A DNA stretch of 64,000 nt, taken from contig JAJYHT010000002.1 in the NCBI GenBank assembly GCA_021784595.1, positions 1 to 64,000 on the forward strand, written 5' to 3'. The stretch's first letter is position 1. Each line of letters opens with the position of its first letter. This document shows, piece after piece, positions 17,350 to 26,989 of this stretch. This DNA is from Bacillota bacterium. GTDB taxonomy: Bacteria; Bacillota; Sulfobacillia; Sulfobacillales; Sulfobacillaceae. A program made the translations under genes and the position numbers. Below the pieces are notes generated by a model, which was not told where the DNA came from, searched no databases, and worked only from the letters and a program-made list of their open reading frames with translations.

Positions 17350-17606
17350 ATGGCCGTTTTGGCGCTAGATGCGGGGAATTGATGCTCATGCGCATTTGGC
17401 TACGGCGCAATCGCTAATCGAATCGATGGGACCATTTATGCCGTCGCATGGTTAGTACATATCGTCAACATCAGATGGTGGGCGTTCGGTTGGGATGGGA
17501 CGCCGAACGCAACACGGGAAGGCTGACGGTTGGCAACCAGAGAATATCGGATATCATTCAGCAGCATCCTGATGTGTTGTGGGGTCGCCACACTGCGAGA
17601 GCATAG
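17350..17606 (+). pseudogene. Amidohydrolase_2 remnant, frameshifted
   Basis: A good AAGGAGG site leads to ATG 17350, but the frame closes after ten codons. In the neighbouring frame the metal motif GIDAHAHLAT follows, stops at a TAG, and in a further frame the piece VGVRLGWDAERNTG and IIQQHPDVLWG appears. This is the N-terminal part of an amidohydrolase_2 protein with at least two frameshifts and no C-terminal part. It was probably the sixth gene of the IclR cluster. Confidence 0.7.
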
Positions 17607-17848
17607 AAGTCCGGGAATGGCTAAAAAAACGGGGTTGTCCGCCGTAAAACCGGCCCAGTCCCCCGGCTAAAGCCGACCCGATCGCGCAGCAGCTATTCAT
17701 GGATGTCTTCGACTTGGGTGCGTGGCTTGGCTGCTCGTGGTGCCTCAGCCGCGTGCTGTTGCCGACGCCCTCCGGGCGTCAGCGCTTTAATGTGTTCCGT
17801 GCGTGGCACGCGATTGCCGCACGAGGTCATTATGGTCGCCAACGATAC

Positions 17849-18229
17849 CTACATCAACAACGAGGTCACTTCGCACTGTGTGGGCTGCGGCCCGTTGGCG
17901 GACAGCTTCTTGGTATGATTTGAGAGCCAACCGGCAATGGTCTCCACGGATAAATGTCTCTCTGCAACATGAACGACAAAATCCTCAATCTCTTGATGTG
18001 CACCCATAATTGAGATGCCATTTAGGTGCAGGAATAGACTGGCGGCTAAAAACGCGGTACGTTTGTTGGCATCATGAAACGGATGATTGAGTACCAATGA
18101 GTGAAGCATAGCCGATGCTTTCTCAATTGATGTTGGGTAAGCATCGTTTCCAAATACAGTTGTTTGAGGGCGTGCCAGAGCCGATTTGAGCCCACCAATA
18201 TCGCGCACGCTTGCCTCGCGACCCGTCAA
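17849..18229 (-). pseudogene. Doc/Fic-type toxin, N-terminally truncated
   Basis: The frame of 126 residues contains the Fic-fold motif HPFHDANKRTA and the Doc-type context ALARPQTTVFGNDAYP, so it is a death-on-curing relative that would phosphorylate EF-Tu (family knowledge). About 20 residues of the usual N terminus are missing; the frame begins at a TTG exactly where homology to an MFS gene begins on the other strand. No Phd-like antitoxin is adjacent. The catalytic motif is intact, but I regard the gene as a truncated remnant. Confidence 0.6.
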
Positions 18230-18839
18230 CCACGTCAGATCCCGCGCCGAACCCCTGGCGCTTCTTATGGAACAGTCCGATCCTGTTGATCATCGGCATG
18301 GTCACCCTACTTTTCAATCTCACGTACGGGCCGTTGGAGCCGGCTTTGCCCGTGATGGTCGATCGGGTCTACCATTCGGGAGCCGGGACTCTCGGTCTCG
18401 TTTGGAGTAGTTTTGCCGTCGGCTCGCTCCTGGGTACACTCCTCTGGACCCGTCTGAGGCCCCAGTGGAGCCTACGATGGTTGATAGCCGGCGTCATCAT
18501 CGGGTGGGGACTGTTCAGTGGGTTAACGGGGTTCACGACCCATCCGTGGGAGGCTATGCTCACCTTGTTCGGCGGAGGCCTGGTGTACTCTCCATACAAT
18601 ATCGTGGCGGCCACATGGCAACAGCGACTCATCCCGGATCACCTGCGGGGCAGTGTCTTTTAGTCCGTGACGAGTTCCGGCCTGCCGGTGGGGCAACTGA
18701 TTGGGGGGTGGTAGTCAGCGTCTACGGTGCCGGTGCCATGATCGCCATTGGAGGCGCTGCCACGATGGTTCTCGGACTCGTAGTCGCCTCTCTTCGCGCT
18801 CCTTGGAGTCGGCTGCCTGACACATCCGTGTCTCAATAG
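18211..18839 (+). pseudogene. MFS transporter remnant (C-terminal half)
   Basis: Homology begins in the middle of an MFS protein (helix 7 region: SPILLIIGMVTLLFN) and runs through GTLGLVWSSFAVGSLLGTLL to RLIPDHLRGSVF, where a TAG interrupts. It then continues in frame with SVTSSGLPVGQLIGG and after a frameshift with YGAGAMIAIGGAATM up to 18839. The N-terminal half is absent; the junction abuts the truncated Doc gene. Confidence 0.75.
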
Positions 18840-19003
18840 CAAACTGTTCGAGCGTTCGGCATGGGCTGAGGGGGAATTAAAGGTCCAGCGGGCGGTAGTC
18901 GTTCCATAACCTCCGGACTTAGTTGGTATCGTCATAGACGTCTAACCGACTATTCACCCGTTCGGCGGCCGTGCGATGGGGGTTTTCGCCAACACTATAA
19001 GAT

Positions 19004-19114
19004 TCATCTCCTGGTCGATTTATGGGCACCTTCAGTCAAAGCTAAGTGGGCTGCGGCCAAGCTAATGCCGGAACTCCCACCCACGACGAGGACAGATTGA
19101 TTTTGCAATGTCAT
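19004..19114 (-). pseudogene. SDR N-terminal remnant
   Basis: ATG 19114 has a fine AGGAGGTCTCTT upstream and begins MTLQNQSVLVVGGSSGI, the first strand and glycine loop of an SDR, but homology ends after about 30 residues and the frame closes at 19004. Only the gene start has survived. Confidence 0.6.
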
Positions 19115-19729
19115 AAGAGACCTCCTAGGACTGGGTTCTGTTTTTCGCTTGCCTATGCGTCTGATGCAATCGGAGCATACTCCTGGAGGCGACGGGATGG
19201 GAGTACGCACTTTAAAGTGCGTATATTCGCACGGTTTAAAAAATTGGAGGACACAAACATCGAAAGCTCGCTATGCAGTAGAGCGTCTTTCAGGAGTTGC
19301 TTGAACGCTGGCCGTCGGAAGTGCCAATCTCCCGATAAATCACTGAGAGCCAGTTGTTGTTGAGGGCCACCATGGACGCGAGCGTGCCCGTAAAGAGGAC
19401 TCCGCTCCACTTATCTATGGGTGTAAAGTTGAGACGCCGGTTTTGATGACGTCTCTATCCTATCGACACCTCATCAAGGGCCAGCTCCCGTGTACATACT
19501 TGACCGCGTCTAGCGGGGCTTTTGACCCAAGCCGCTGACGGTGGTTTGAACTCTCCTCCTGTAAGGCGATTTCGAGGGGCCGTCCCTCATCCTTGCTCCC
19601 ATGCCTTGCGCCTTCGCAGCGCACCAAAATCCAGATACCCGTTTTTCCGATTGCAGCCGTTTCGTCAAAGCCTGCCTTGTGGCACAATCCATTTATGGCA
19701 TAAGGCAGTATGGGGAGGATGGGAAGAAC
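19115..19729. other. Region without recognisable genes upstream of the cobalamin operon
   Basis: About 615 bases. Short overlapping frames on both strands have no family features. I searched for the conserved B12-box of a cobalamin riboswitch in front of cobB and did not find one. Confidence 0.5.
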
Positions 19730-21124
19730 TTGCGGATACCGCGCATTATGGTGGCAGGAACACATAGCGGAGTGGGGAAAACGACCGTGGCAGTGGCCCT
19801 GATGGCTGCATTAAAACGACGGGGCTTTGTGGTTCAAGGATTCAAGGCGGGTCCAGACTATATCGATCCCGGTTATCACACGGCTGTTACGGACCGGCCA
19901 TCGCGTAACCTGGATACCTGGATGACGGGTTCTGACGGCGTTCTGGAAATATTGGAAAGGGGCAGCCGGGGATCTGAAATCTCCGTGATAGAAGGCGTGA
20001 TGGGATATTATGATGGGAAGGACGTGGATTCTCTCATTGGCAGTACGGCCGAAGTGGCGCAATTAACGGCAAGCCCCGTATTGTTAGTGGTTGATGTTTC
20101 CGGGATGGCACAGAGTGTGGCGGCGGTGGTCAAAGGATTTAAATCGCTTGATGCCACTGGGCGTATCGTGGGAGTGCTGGCCAATCGCGTGGGCAGTGAG
20201 GGGCATTATGCGATGGTGAAAAGAGCCATTGAAGCATTAGCACATGTTCCGGTAGTAGGGTATATGTCCTCAAATTCTTCCGTCGAGATGCCCGAGAGGC
20301 ATCTTGGTTTGCTTCCCGCGATCGAGCGCGGGGAACTCACCCCGCTGTGGGATCGGTTGGCTAGTGCTGTCGAGAAGACCGTCAACTTGGATCAGATTGT
20401 CAAGTGGGCCCAGATGGCCGGACCTCCGCCGAGTCCTGGACAGCGCGTGTTCAGTGGAACCCGGCAGCCGGCGACAGCGTTATTGGCAGTAGCGCGTGAC
20501 GCCGCATTCAATTTTTATTACCCAGAGAATCTGGAACTATTGGGAGAGGCGGGATTGGAAATTCGGGAATTTAGTCCGCTGGCGGGCGAGCCACTGCCAA
20601 GCGATGCCGATGCTCTCTATTTGGGGGGAGGATTTCCGGAAGAATATCTGCGTGACCTCAGCCAACCTTTGTATCTTAACGATGTCCGCAATCGCCTGGC
20701 ACTTGGCCTGCCCACTGTCGCTGAATGTGGAGGATACATGTATTTGGGCGATGCCATCCAGGATCATGAAGGAACAGCGTTTCCCATGGTAAGCAGCATT
20801 CCGGTCCGAACCACCATGCAGCAACGTTTGGTGGCCCTGGGTTATCGGGAGGTTCTGGCTTTGGTCGACAACCCTATTTTGACCGTCGGGCAAAAAGCCC
20901 GTGGCCATGAATTCCATTATTCGTCTGTCGAATTTCTGGACGGCCAAGAACCATCAGCCTATATGACGCAAGGATGGCGTCGAGTGGGCCGCGATGGGGT
21001 AGCGCGCGCTTACTTGACAGCCGGCTATACGCACTTGCATTTCTTCTCCAATCCATCTATAGCAGAACGACTGCACCAATTCGCCACCGCCTATCGTTCG
21101 ATTCGACAAACAAGGGGGACTTAA
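19730..21124 (+). CDS. cobB: Cobyrinate a,c-diamide synthase (CobB/CbiA)
   Basis: A 464-residue protein with an N-terminal dethiobiotin-synthetase-like P-loop (AGTHSGVGKTTV) followed by KAGPDYIDPGYH, and a C-terminal class I amidotransferase domain with GGFPEEYL and the Cys in AECGGYMYLG. It amidates the a and c side chains of cobyrinate with ATP and glutamine. The frame is longer upstream; TTG 19730 is preferred because GGGGAGGATGGGAAG precedes it and it gives the usual start LRIPRIMVAGTHSG. First gene of a seven-gene cobalamin operon. Confidence 0.93.
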   Translation: MRIPRIMVAGTHSGVGKTTVAVALMAALKRRGFVVQGFKAGPDYIDPGYHTAVTDRPSRNLDTWMTGSDGVLEILERGSRGSEISVIEGVMGYYDGKDVDSLIGSTAEVAQLTASPVLLVVDVSGMAQSVAAVVKGFKSLDATGRIVGVLANRVGSEGHYAMVKRAIEALAHVPVVGYMSSNSSVEMPERHLGLLPAIERGELTPLWDRLASAVEKTVNLDQIVKWAQMAGPPPSPGQRVFSGTRQPATALLAVARDAAFNFYYPENLELLGEAGLEIREFSPLAGEPLPSDADALYLGGGFPEEYLRDLSQPLYLNDVRNRLALGLPTVAECGGYMYLGDAIQDHEGTAFPMVSSIPVRTTMQQRLVALGYREVLALVDNPILTVGQKARGHEFHYSSVEFLDGQEPSAYMTQGWRRVGRDGVARAYLTAGYTHLHFFSNPSIAERLHQFATAYRSIRQTRGT

Positions 21125-21126
21125 GC

Positions 21127-21945
21127 ATGTATCCTGAACGGATTGTATGCTTGGCAGCGGAAATGCCGGCCATTCTTGATCAGCTTGGGGTGCTAGATAG
21201 GGTGGTGGGGATCTCGGCTTATACCACGGAGCCGCCGCAAGCGCTTAGTTTACCCAAAGTCAGTGGGTTTCGCTCCGGCAGTATTCGTCGCATTCTGGAG
21301 CAAAAACCAGATCTGGCAATTTTAACTTCCGGGGTGCAGCACGAGCTCGGTTCGCGACTGGCCGCGCAAGGGGTGTCTCTATTGCATGTCAATCCGCATC
21401 GACTGGCCGATGTGTATCATACGGTCAGTTTACTGGGCAATGTGACGGGAAAGCCGGAGCGGGCGGTGGCCATCAATGCCGAACTGCGCCAAACATTTGA
21501 CGCCATTGAAACCATGGGGCGGGGCTTGCCCTGGCATCCACGCGTCTATTTTGAGGAATGGATGGACCCGATGATTTGTGGCACGGGATGGGTGAGTGAC
21601 ATTATTACGATGGCAGGCGGGATCGATATCTTTCGCCATGTATCCATTCATGGGCGAACTGCCGCCAGCCGCCAGGTGACGCAAGATCAGGTGGCTGCGG
21701 CAAAACCCGATGTGTTTTTGGCTTCCTGGTGCGGCAAGCCGTTTGAAGAAGACACGGTACGAGAGCGGCCTCAAGCATACACGATTCCCGCATTGCACTA
21801 TGACGCGGTCTATGAGTTAGATGGCGGCATTCTTCAATGCGGTCCCAGCTTGGTAGAGGCGGCTCGCCAAGTGCACCGCATTCTGAGGGAATTTACCACC
21901 CATCATCTGGAACCCAAGGACCAGGAGGGACAAAATGGCTCGTAG
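21127..21945 (+). CDS. BtuF-like cobalamin/corrinoid-binding protein without signal peptide
   Basis: A 272-residue helical-backbone binding protein of the BtuF/FepB type: RIVCLAAEMPAILDQLG at the start, PDLAILTSG, then a central helix and the second lobe with GTGWVSDIITMAGG and LDGGILQCGPSLVEAA. No signal peptide or lipobox is present: ATG 21127 comes 2 bases after the cobB stop, and the mature fold begins at once. It is therefore cytoplasmic, or exported by another route. In many genomes such signal-less BtuF homologues lie in cobalamin operons. It overlaps cobQ by 11 bases. Confidence 0.82.
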   Translation: MYPERIVCLAAEMPAILDQLGVLDRVVGISAYTTEPPQALSLPKVSGFRSGSIRRILEQKPDLAILTSGVQHELGSRLAAQGVSLLHVNPHRLADVYHTVSLLGNVTGKPERAVAINAELRQTFDAIETMGRGLPWHPRVYFEEWMDPMICGTGWVSDIITMAGGIDIFRHVSIHGRTAASRQVTQDQVAAAKPDVFLASWCGKPFEEDTVRERPQAYTIPALHYDAVYELDGGILQCGPSLVEAARQVHRILREFTTHHLEPKDQEGQNGS

Positions 21946-23473
21946 TCTGATGGTAGTGGGCACAGCTTCTGACGTCGGAAAAAGTGTTGTATGTACGGCA
22001 CTGTGCCGAATTTTTTCTCAAGATGGGTACCGGGTGGCTCCTTTCAAAGGTCAAAACATGTCATTGAACTCGGCAGTGACGCCATCAGGAGCGGAGATTG
22101 GGAGAGCGCAGGCAGTACAGGCGGAAGCGTGTGGCATTCTGCCCAATGAGCATATGAACCCAGTGCTGCTTAAACCCACTAATGAGCACCGGACTCAAGT
22201 TATTGTTCAGGGACGGGTGCATGCCACCATTTCCGCGCGGGATTATTTCCACAGTGAGAAATCAGAGTTGTGGAAAGCGGTGGTGGAATCACTAAGGTAT
22301 CTGCAGGACCACTATGACCTGGTCGTGATGGAGGGCGCCGGAAGTCCGGTAGAAATGAACTTAAAAGAGCGCGACATTACGAATATGCGGGCGGCAGAAA
22401 TGGCTGACGCGGCAGTGCTGTTGGTGGTTGACATTGAGCGCGGCGGGGTCTTTGCTGCTGTCGTGGGGACATTGGCACTCTTGGCGCCGCACGAACGAAA
22501 CCGCGTTAAGGGCATTATCATCAATAAGTTTCGGGGAGATCCGCGCCTATTTGACGAAGGGGTGACCATGCTGCAAAATCTTGCGGGCATCCCGGTGTTG
22601 GGGGTGATACCATTCATGGCGGATCTGGGCATCGAGGCCGAGGACTCATTGGCATTGGCTAAACCGAGATATCAACGAACTGAAGTGCGAAGGTCGGATA
22701 TTCTCCGCATTGTGGTTGTCAACTTGCCGCATCTGGCCAATTTTACCGATTTGGACCCCTTGTTTCTCGAATTCGATGCAGAGGTTTCTTTCACCCAGAA
22801 ACCTTCGGATCTAGAAGGCAGTGACGCCGTGGTGCTGGGTGGCACGAAAAATACCATGGACGATTTAGTCTGGCTAGAGCAGACTGGGTGGATGACGGCA
22901 TTGCAGAAGTTTGCTCTCCATGGCGGCGCGGTGCTTGGCATCTGCGGGGGATTTCAGATGATGGGGCAACGGGTTGTGGATCCGACTGGTCAGGAATCAA
23001 ACCGTTTGGAGTCCCCAGGGATCGGCCTGTTTTCTTATCATACGGTATTGACTGCGCAAAAACGAACCCGGTTAGTAGAGGGCGTCATCCATGCGAGACC
23101 TTACCAGGGAATTTCGATAAGCGGCTACGAGATTCATATGGGCGAGACCACGGACGTGATGCCCGACCAGGTATTTGCGGTGGTCGGGAGCCATCCCGTG
23201 GACCTGTGGTCCGATGGAGTGATTACTGACGACGGCGCAATTGTTGGGACTTATCTGCACGGAATTTTCCATAACGATGCATTTCGCACTGCATGGTTGA
23301 ATCGCCTGCGTCTGCGCAAGGGAATGCCGGAGGGACCTGTCGAAATCCGCACGGCAGAGGTAAAGGCCAAGAACTATGACCGATTGGCCCATGTTGTGCG
23401 GAGCCATTTGGATATGCAAAAGCTTTATCACATTTTAGCGGATAATAGGGTACCGGAAAGAGGCGCATTGTGA
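21935..23473 (+). CDS. cobQ: Cobyric acid synthase (CobQ/CbiP)
   Basis: A 512-residue protein. The N-terminal domain has MVVGTASDVGKSVVCTALCR and PFKGQNMSLNSAVT; the C-terminal glutamine amidotransferase domain has Cys in LGICGGFQMMG and His in GTYLHGIFHN. It amidates the b, d, e and g side chains of adenosylcobyrinate diamide. Starts at ATG 21935 within the end of the btuF-like gene and overlaps cobU by 4 bases (GTGA). Confidence 0.95.
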   Translation: MARSLMVVGTASDVGKSVVCTALCRIFSQDGYRVAPFKGQNMSLNSAVTPSGAEIGRAQAVQAEACGILPNEHMNPVLLKPTNEHRTQVIVQGRVHATISARDYFHSEKSELWKAVVESLRYLQDHYDLVVMEGAGSPVEMNLKERDITNMRAAEMADAAVLLVVDIERGGVFAAVVGTLALLAPHERNRVKGIIINKFRGDPRLFDEGVTMLQNLAGIPVLGVIPFMADLGIEAEDSLALAKPRYQRTEVRRSDILRIVVVNLPHLANFTDLDPLFLEFDAEVSFTQKPSDLEGSDAVVLGGTKNTMDDLVWLEQTGWMTALQKFALHGGAVLGICGGFQMMGQRVVDPTGQESNRLESPGIGLFSYHTVLTAQKRTRLVEGVIHARPYQGISISGYEIHMGETTDVMPDQVFAVVGSHPVDLWSDGVITDDGAIVGTYLHGIFHNDAFRTAWLNRLRLRKGMPEGPVEIRTAEVKAKNYDRLAHVVRSHLDMQKLYHILADNRVPERGAL

Positions 23474-24018
23474 GTGCAATCTTAGTTTTAGGGGGCGCAC
23501 GCAGTGGGAAAAGCCAATTTGCCGTGCGACTGGCAGAACATAAGGCACAAGCAATGAAGCTGCCGGTGACCTTTGTCGCTACGGCCCAGCCGTTTGATGA
23601 GGAGATGTCCGATCGCATCGGGCGCCACCAATCCGAGCGTCCTAGTGAGTGGACTACAGTCGAGGAACCTAGTGCAGTGGCCTTATGGCTCGAGCAGCCG
23701 CGGGCGCCAGAGATTGTAGTGATTGATTGCCTTACCCTGTTGCTCAATAACTGGATGTTTTTGGATCGATATCAGGAATCTGATTATTTAAGGGAGACGC
23801 GCCGTTTGACAGAGGCATTGCAAAGATTTCCCGGTCTGGCTATTGTGGTGAGCAACGAAATTGGCTTAGGACTTGTGCCTGGAGACCCGCTTTCGCGGCG
23901 CTATCGGGATTGGCTGGGCATATTGAATCAGTCGGTGGCGGCTATTGCGGATCCGGTCTACATGCTGTTTGCGGGGATACCCGTTGACTTGAAGCGGATG
24001 GGAGTTCACTGGCAATGA
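23470..24018 (+). CDS. cobU: Adenosylcobinamide kinase/guanylyltransferase
   Basis: A 182-residue P-loop protein: LGGARSGKS at the N terminus, RIGRHQSERP with the guanylylated His, and VVSNEIGLGLVP near the end, all as in CobU. It phosphorylates and guanylylates adenosylcobinamide in nucleotide loop assembly. GTG 23470 overlaps the cobQ stop and the end overlaps cbiB (ATGA). Confidence 0.94.
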   Translation: MSAILVLGGARSGKSQFAVRLAEHKAQAMKLPVTFVATAQPFDEEMSDRIGRHQSERPSEWTTVEEPSAVALWLEQPRAPEIVVIDCLTLLLNNWMFLDRYQESDYLRETRRLTEALQRFPGLAIVVSNEIGLGLVPGDPLSRRYRDWLGILNQSVAAIADPVYMLFAGIPVDLKRMGVHWQ

Positions 24019-24989
24019 ATCCGGTCTGGTGGATGACATTGCTAGCAATATTGGTCGATCGGGCGGTGGGGGACCCGCCTCATTGGCCTCATCCGGTGAT
24101 GTTGATCGGGAAATGGATTAATTGGTGCGACGGACGGTGTAATCGAGCGCCCAATTCGACGTACACGCAATGGTGGGGAATGGCTCTGACGGTCTCGACC
24201 GTGGGGATGACTTTTTTCATTACCGGCGGGTTGATCTGGGCGGCCTCTCTGATTTCTCCGATTTTGGCCATCTTTCTTCAAATATGGCTGATTTCCACTA
24301 CTATTGCATGGAAAGGGCTCATGGATAGCGGAACCCAGGTATATCGCACGTTGGTTCGGGAAGACTTGGCGGCCGCGCGACGCCAGGTGGGGCACATTGT
24401 GGGACGAGACACGATGGACTTATCAGAAACCGAGGTGGTCCGGGCGACGGTGGAAACTTTGGCGGAAAACATTGTCGATGCCATTGTGGCTCCGGTATTT
24501 TATGGTGCTCTGGGGGGAGCCCCATGGGCGATGGCATATCGCGCGTCCAATACCCTGGACTCTATGGTCGGATATAAAAGTGAAAAATATTTACGGTTTG
24601 GCATGGTGTCGGCACGCTGGGATGATCTCTTGAACTTCATTCCCGCTCGTTTGACCGCACTCTTGTTGTGGGTGGCCATTGGCCTAACCCGGGGGGACTC
24701 CAAAAGAGCTTGGCGGATCATGCAGCGTGATGCGAAAAAACATCCAAGCCCCAATGGTGGGATTCCGGAATCGATGGTGGCCGGAGCCCTTTTGGTTGAA
24801 CTAGGGGGAACCAATTTTTATAAGGGGATACCATCCTATAGGGCGATCATGGGGGATAGGGCCAGGGCTCTGGCGCCCCCCGATATTCTTCGCACCGTGC
24901 AGTGGGTGGATTGGACCACATGGCTGACCGTAGGCCTCATGGCAACGGGAGGGGGGATCGTATGGGCACTGGCTATTTTTCACGTATAG
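24015..24989 (+). CDS. cbiB: Adenosylcobinamide-phosphate synthase
   Basis: A 324-residue membrane protein of the CbiB family: LVDRAVGDPPHWPHPVMLIG at the start, GRDTMDLSETEVVRATVETLAEN in the middle and SPNGGIPESMVAGAL. It attaches aminopropanol (or its phosphate) to cobyric acid in the membrane. Overlaps cobU by 4 bases and cobS by 28 bases. Confidence 0.94.
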   Translation: MNPVWWMTLLAILVDRAVGDPPHWPHPVMLIGKWINWCDGRCNRAPNSTYTQWWGMALTVSTVGMTFFITGGLIWAASLISPILAIFLQIWLISTTIAWKGLMDSGTQVYRTLVREDLAAARRQVGHIVGRDTMDLSETEVVRATVETLAENIVDAIVAPVFYGALGGAPWAMAYRASNTLDSMVGYKSEKYLRFGMVSARWDDLLNFIPARLTALLLWVAIGLTRGDSKRAWRIMQRDAKKHPSPNGGIPESMVAGALLVELGGTNFYKGIPSYRAIMGDRARALAPPDILRTVQWVDWTTWLTVGLMATGGGIVWALAIFHV

Positions 24990-25732
24990 GAAAGCGGTTT
25001 GTACTAGCCGTACAATTCTTGACCATATTGCCAGTGGCCGCCGTGCGGTCGGTCTCGGACGCGGACATGAGGCAAAGTGTGGTCTTCTATCCGGTGGTGG
25101 GACTATTTCTCGGTGGTGCGCTATGGACCTTGCAATCGATTTTGACGCGTGTTTTGCCCGCCACGGCGGCCACCGCCATCAGCCTGGCTGTTTATACCGT
25201 GATGACAGGGTTTTTGCACCTCGACGGCATGATTGATATGGCGGATGCTCTTGGGAGTCGCAAGCCTCGCCAAAAAGCCCTTTTGATTATGCGCGACAGT
25301 CGGGTGGGAGCCATCGGCGCAGCGAGCGGCGTTTTAGTGCTGCTAGGAAAGTTCGCGGTACTATCCAATCTTTCTATACACATGGCAGGAGCCTTTATAG
25401 TCATCCCCGCCCTGTCCCGTTGGTCGATGGTTTTAGCTATGAGCATGGCACCTTATGCACGGGTTGACCAGGCGGGACTGGGATCGCTATTTGCCAACCA
25501 AATTTCATGGGTGTCGGTAGGGATCGCTTCCCTGATTGCCATGGGAGCTGCCGTCGTCTTGCTTCCTATGAGAATGGCCGTGGCGCTATGGCTGTTTGTC
25601 TTTTTAGGTACGGTGCTCTTTGTGCGACTGCTGACGCGCCGGTTTGGCGGAATGACCGGTGATATCTATGGCGCGTTAAACGAATTGATGGAGTGGTTGG
25701 GATGGACGTTGGTGCTGCTGTGGCATGGATAG
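24962..25732 (+). CDS. cobS: Cobalamin synthase (adenosylcobinamide-GDP ribazoletransferase)
   Basis: A 256-residue membrane protein with VQFLTILPV, FLHLDGMIDMADALGS (Mg-binding acidic motif) and MRDSRVGAIGA, diagnostic for CobS. It joins adenosylcobinamide-GDP to alpha-ribazole. ATG 24962 follows GGGAGGGGGGA and lies inside the end of cbiB; the earlier in-frame start would give an unusual extension. Confidence 0.93.
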   Translation: MGTGYFSRIGKRFVLAVQFLTILPVAAVRSVSDADMRQSVVFYPVVGLFLGGALWTLQSILTRVLPATAATAISLAVYTVMTGFLHLDGMIDMADALGSRKPRQKALLIMRDSRVGAIGAASGVLVLLGKFAVLSNLSIHMAGAFIVIPALSRWSMVLAMSMAPYARVDQAGLGSLFANQISWVSVGIASLIAMGAAVVLLPMRMAVALWLFVFLGTVLFVRLLTRRFGGMTGDIYGALNELMEWLGWTLVLLWHG

Positions 25733-25751
25733 TGGGGGGGAGGGGAAACAC

Positions 25752-26837
25752 GTGGACATGGTTCATGGAGGGCGGGTCTATGAGTATGCCGAGCGTGTGG
25801 GGCGGACAGTAGACCGAATCATGGATTTTAGCGCCAACATCAATCCCTTAGGTCCTCCCGTTTCGGTAATGCGTGCCATAGAGAGAGGGCTTGGGGACAT
25901 TCGCCATTATCCCGATAGCCGTCATGACGGAATAAAACGGGTGCTGCAATCTCGGCTGGGAGTCAATGGCGACCAGATTTTATGCACCAATGGTGCCGAG
26001 GAGGCATTGGAACTCTTATTTCGGACCATACGGCCACCGCGTACCGTGGTGTTGACCCCCGCCTTTATGGAATATGCGACCATTGCTTCTCGCTATGGGT
26101 CCCAAGTGTGTGCGATCCCTCTTTCGATTGATGTCGATGTGCGGCTGCCAATGGACAAGCTTGACGGGATCCTAAGAGCTGGCGATGTCCTGGTATTGAA
26201 CAATCCGCACAACCCGACCGGTGTTAGTTGGCCGCGCCATCAGTGGCGAAAATATGTAGAAAAATGGAGCGCACAGGGATCGTATGTAATCTGTGACGAA
26301 TCGTTCATTGATTTTTTGCCCCAGCCACTAGCATACAGCGCGTTGCCGCTGGTTTTAGCGGGGGAGCACGTGATTATTGTGCGCTCAGCCACTAAAATGT
26401 TTGCCATACCGGGGTTGCGATTTGGGTTTGCTATCGGCGCCCCGCTTCTGTTTGCTGAAATTAGTTCCAATCGGGATCCTTGGAGTGTCAATCATTTAGC
26501 ACAGGTCGCTGCCATGGCCGCTTATCAAGATGTCGAGTTTGAATTGGCTACGGCCAGGTGGCTGGAACAGGAGCAAGACTACATTCGCTCGGTATGGGGC
26601 CAACAGGAGGACTTTCACTTGTTTCCCTTTTCGGCTAACTTTTTTCTCGTTCGGGCCAGTTCTGCTGCCTTAGCTCAAAGAGTGGAAAAGGAGTTGCGAA
26701 AAGAGGGAGTCTTTGTCCGCAATTGCGAGCAATTTTCTGGACTCGGTGCTGATTATCTTAGAGTGGCGGTGCGACACCATTGGGAAAATATTCGACTTTG
26801 GACCATGGTTCGAGACTTGGCGATAGCCAGCAGGTAA
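25752..26837 (+). CDS. cobD: Threonine-phosphate decarboxylase-like PLP enzyme (CobD/CobC)
   Basis: A fold-type I aminotransferase of 361 residues. VHGGRVYEYAERVG and DFSANINPLGPP are the CobD-type start, NNPHNPTG binds PLP, and SATKMFAIPGLRFGF holds the Schiff-base lysine. CobD makes aminopropanol phosphate for CbiB from threonine phosphate. GTG 25752 follows GGGGGGAGGGG; the earlier ATG 25725 overlaps cobS. Last gene of the operon; cobT and the corrin-ring genes are not in this window. Confidence 0.88.
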   Translation: MDMVHGGRVYEYAERVGRTVDRIMDFSANINPLGPPVSVMRAIERGLGDIRHYPDSRHDGIKRVLQSRLGVNGDQILCTNGAEEALELLFRTIRPPRTVVLTPAFMEYATIASRYGSQVCAIPLSIDVDVRLPMDKLDGILRAGDVLVLNNPHNPTGVSWPRHQWRKYVEKWSAQGSYVICDESFIDFLPQPLAYSALPLVLAGEHVIIVRSATKMFAIPGLRFGFAIGAPLLFAEISSNRDPWSVNHLAQVAAMAAYQDVEFELATARWLEQEQDYIRSVWGQQEDFHLFPFSANFFLVRASSAALAQRVEKELRKEGVFVRNCEQFSGLGADYLRVAVRHHWENIRLWTMVRDLAIASR

Positions 26838-26989
26838 GAACGTAAAATACCTTAACCATGACAAAATTGACGAACAACAGAGTGGCTGTAGCCATGATAC
26901 TTACATTCCGCGCCCACAAATTGGTAGTTGCGGAACCACGGTTCTAGTACGCAGTGGCGGTATCGCAAAAGCGCTGACCGGTATATCAA

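Noticed and set aside
17350-17606. A second selenoprotein-like readthrough in the amidohydrolase remnant
   Set aside because: The break is a frameshift and a TAG, not a single in-frame TGA at a cysteine position, and no suitable hairpin follows.
17640-17700. IS200/IS605-like end (CGGCTAAAGCCG at 17664-17675 behind CCCC)
   Set aside because: A short palindrome resembling TnpB-element right ends, but no tnpA or tnpB remnant nearby; too little to call.
18211-18839. Stop-codon readthrough in the MFS fragment
   Set aside because: A TAG is followed by a frameshift and the N-terminal half is missing; simple gene decay explains it.
19380-19729. Cobalamin riboswitch in front of cobB
   Set aside because: I could not find the B12-box or the associated conserved bases in this stretch or its complement.
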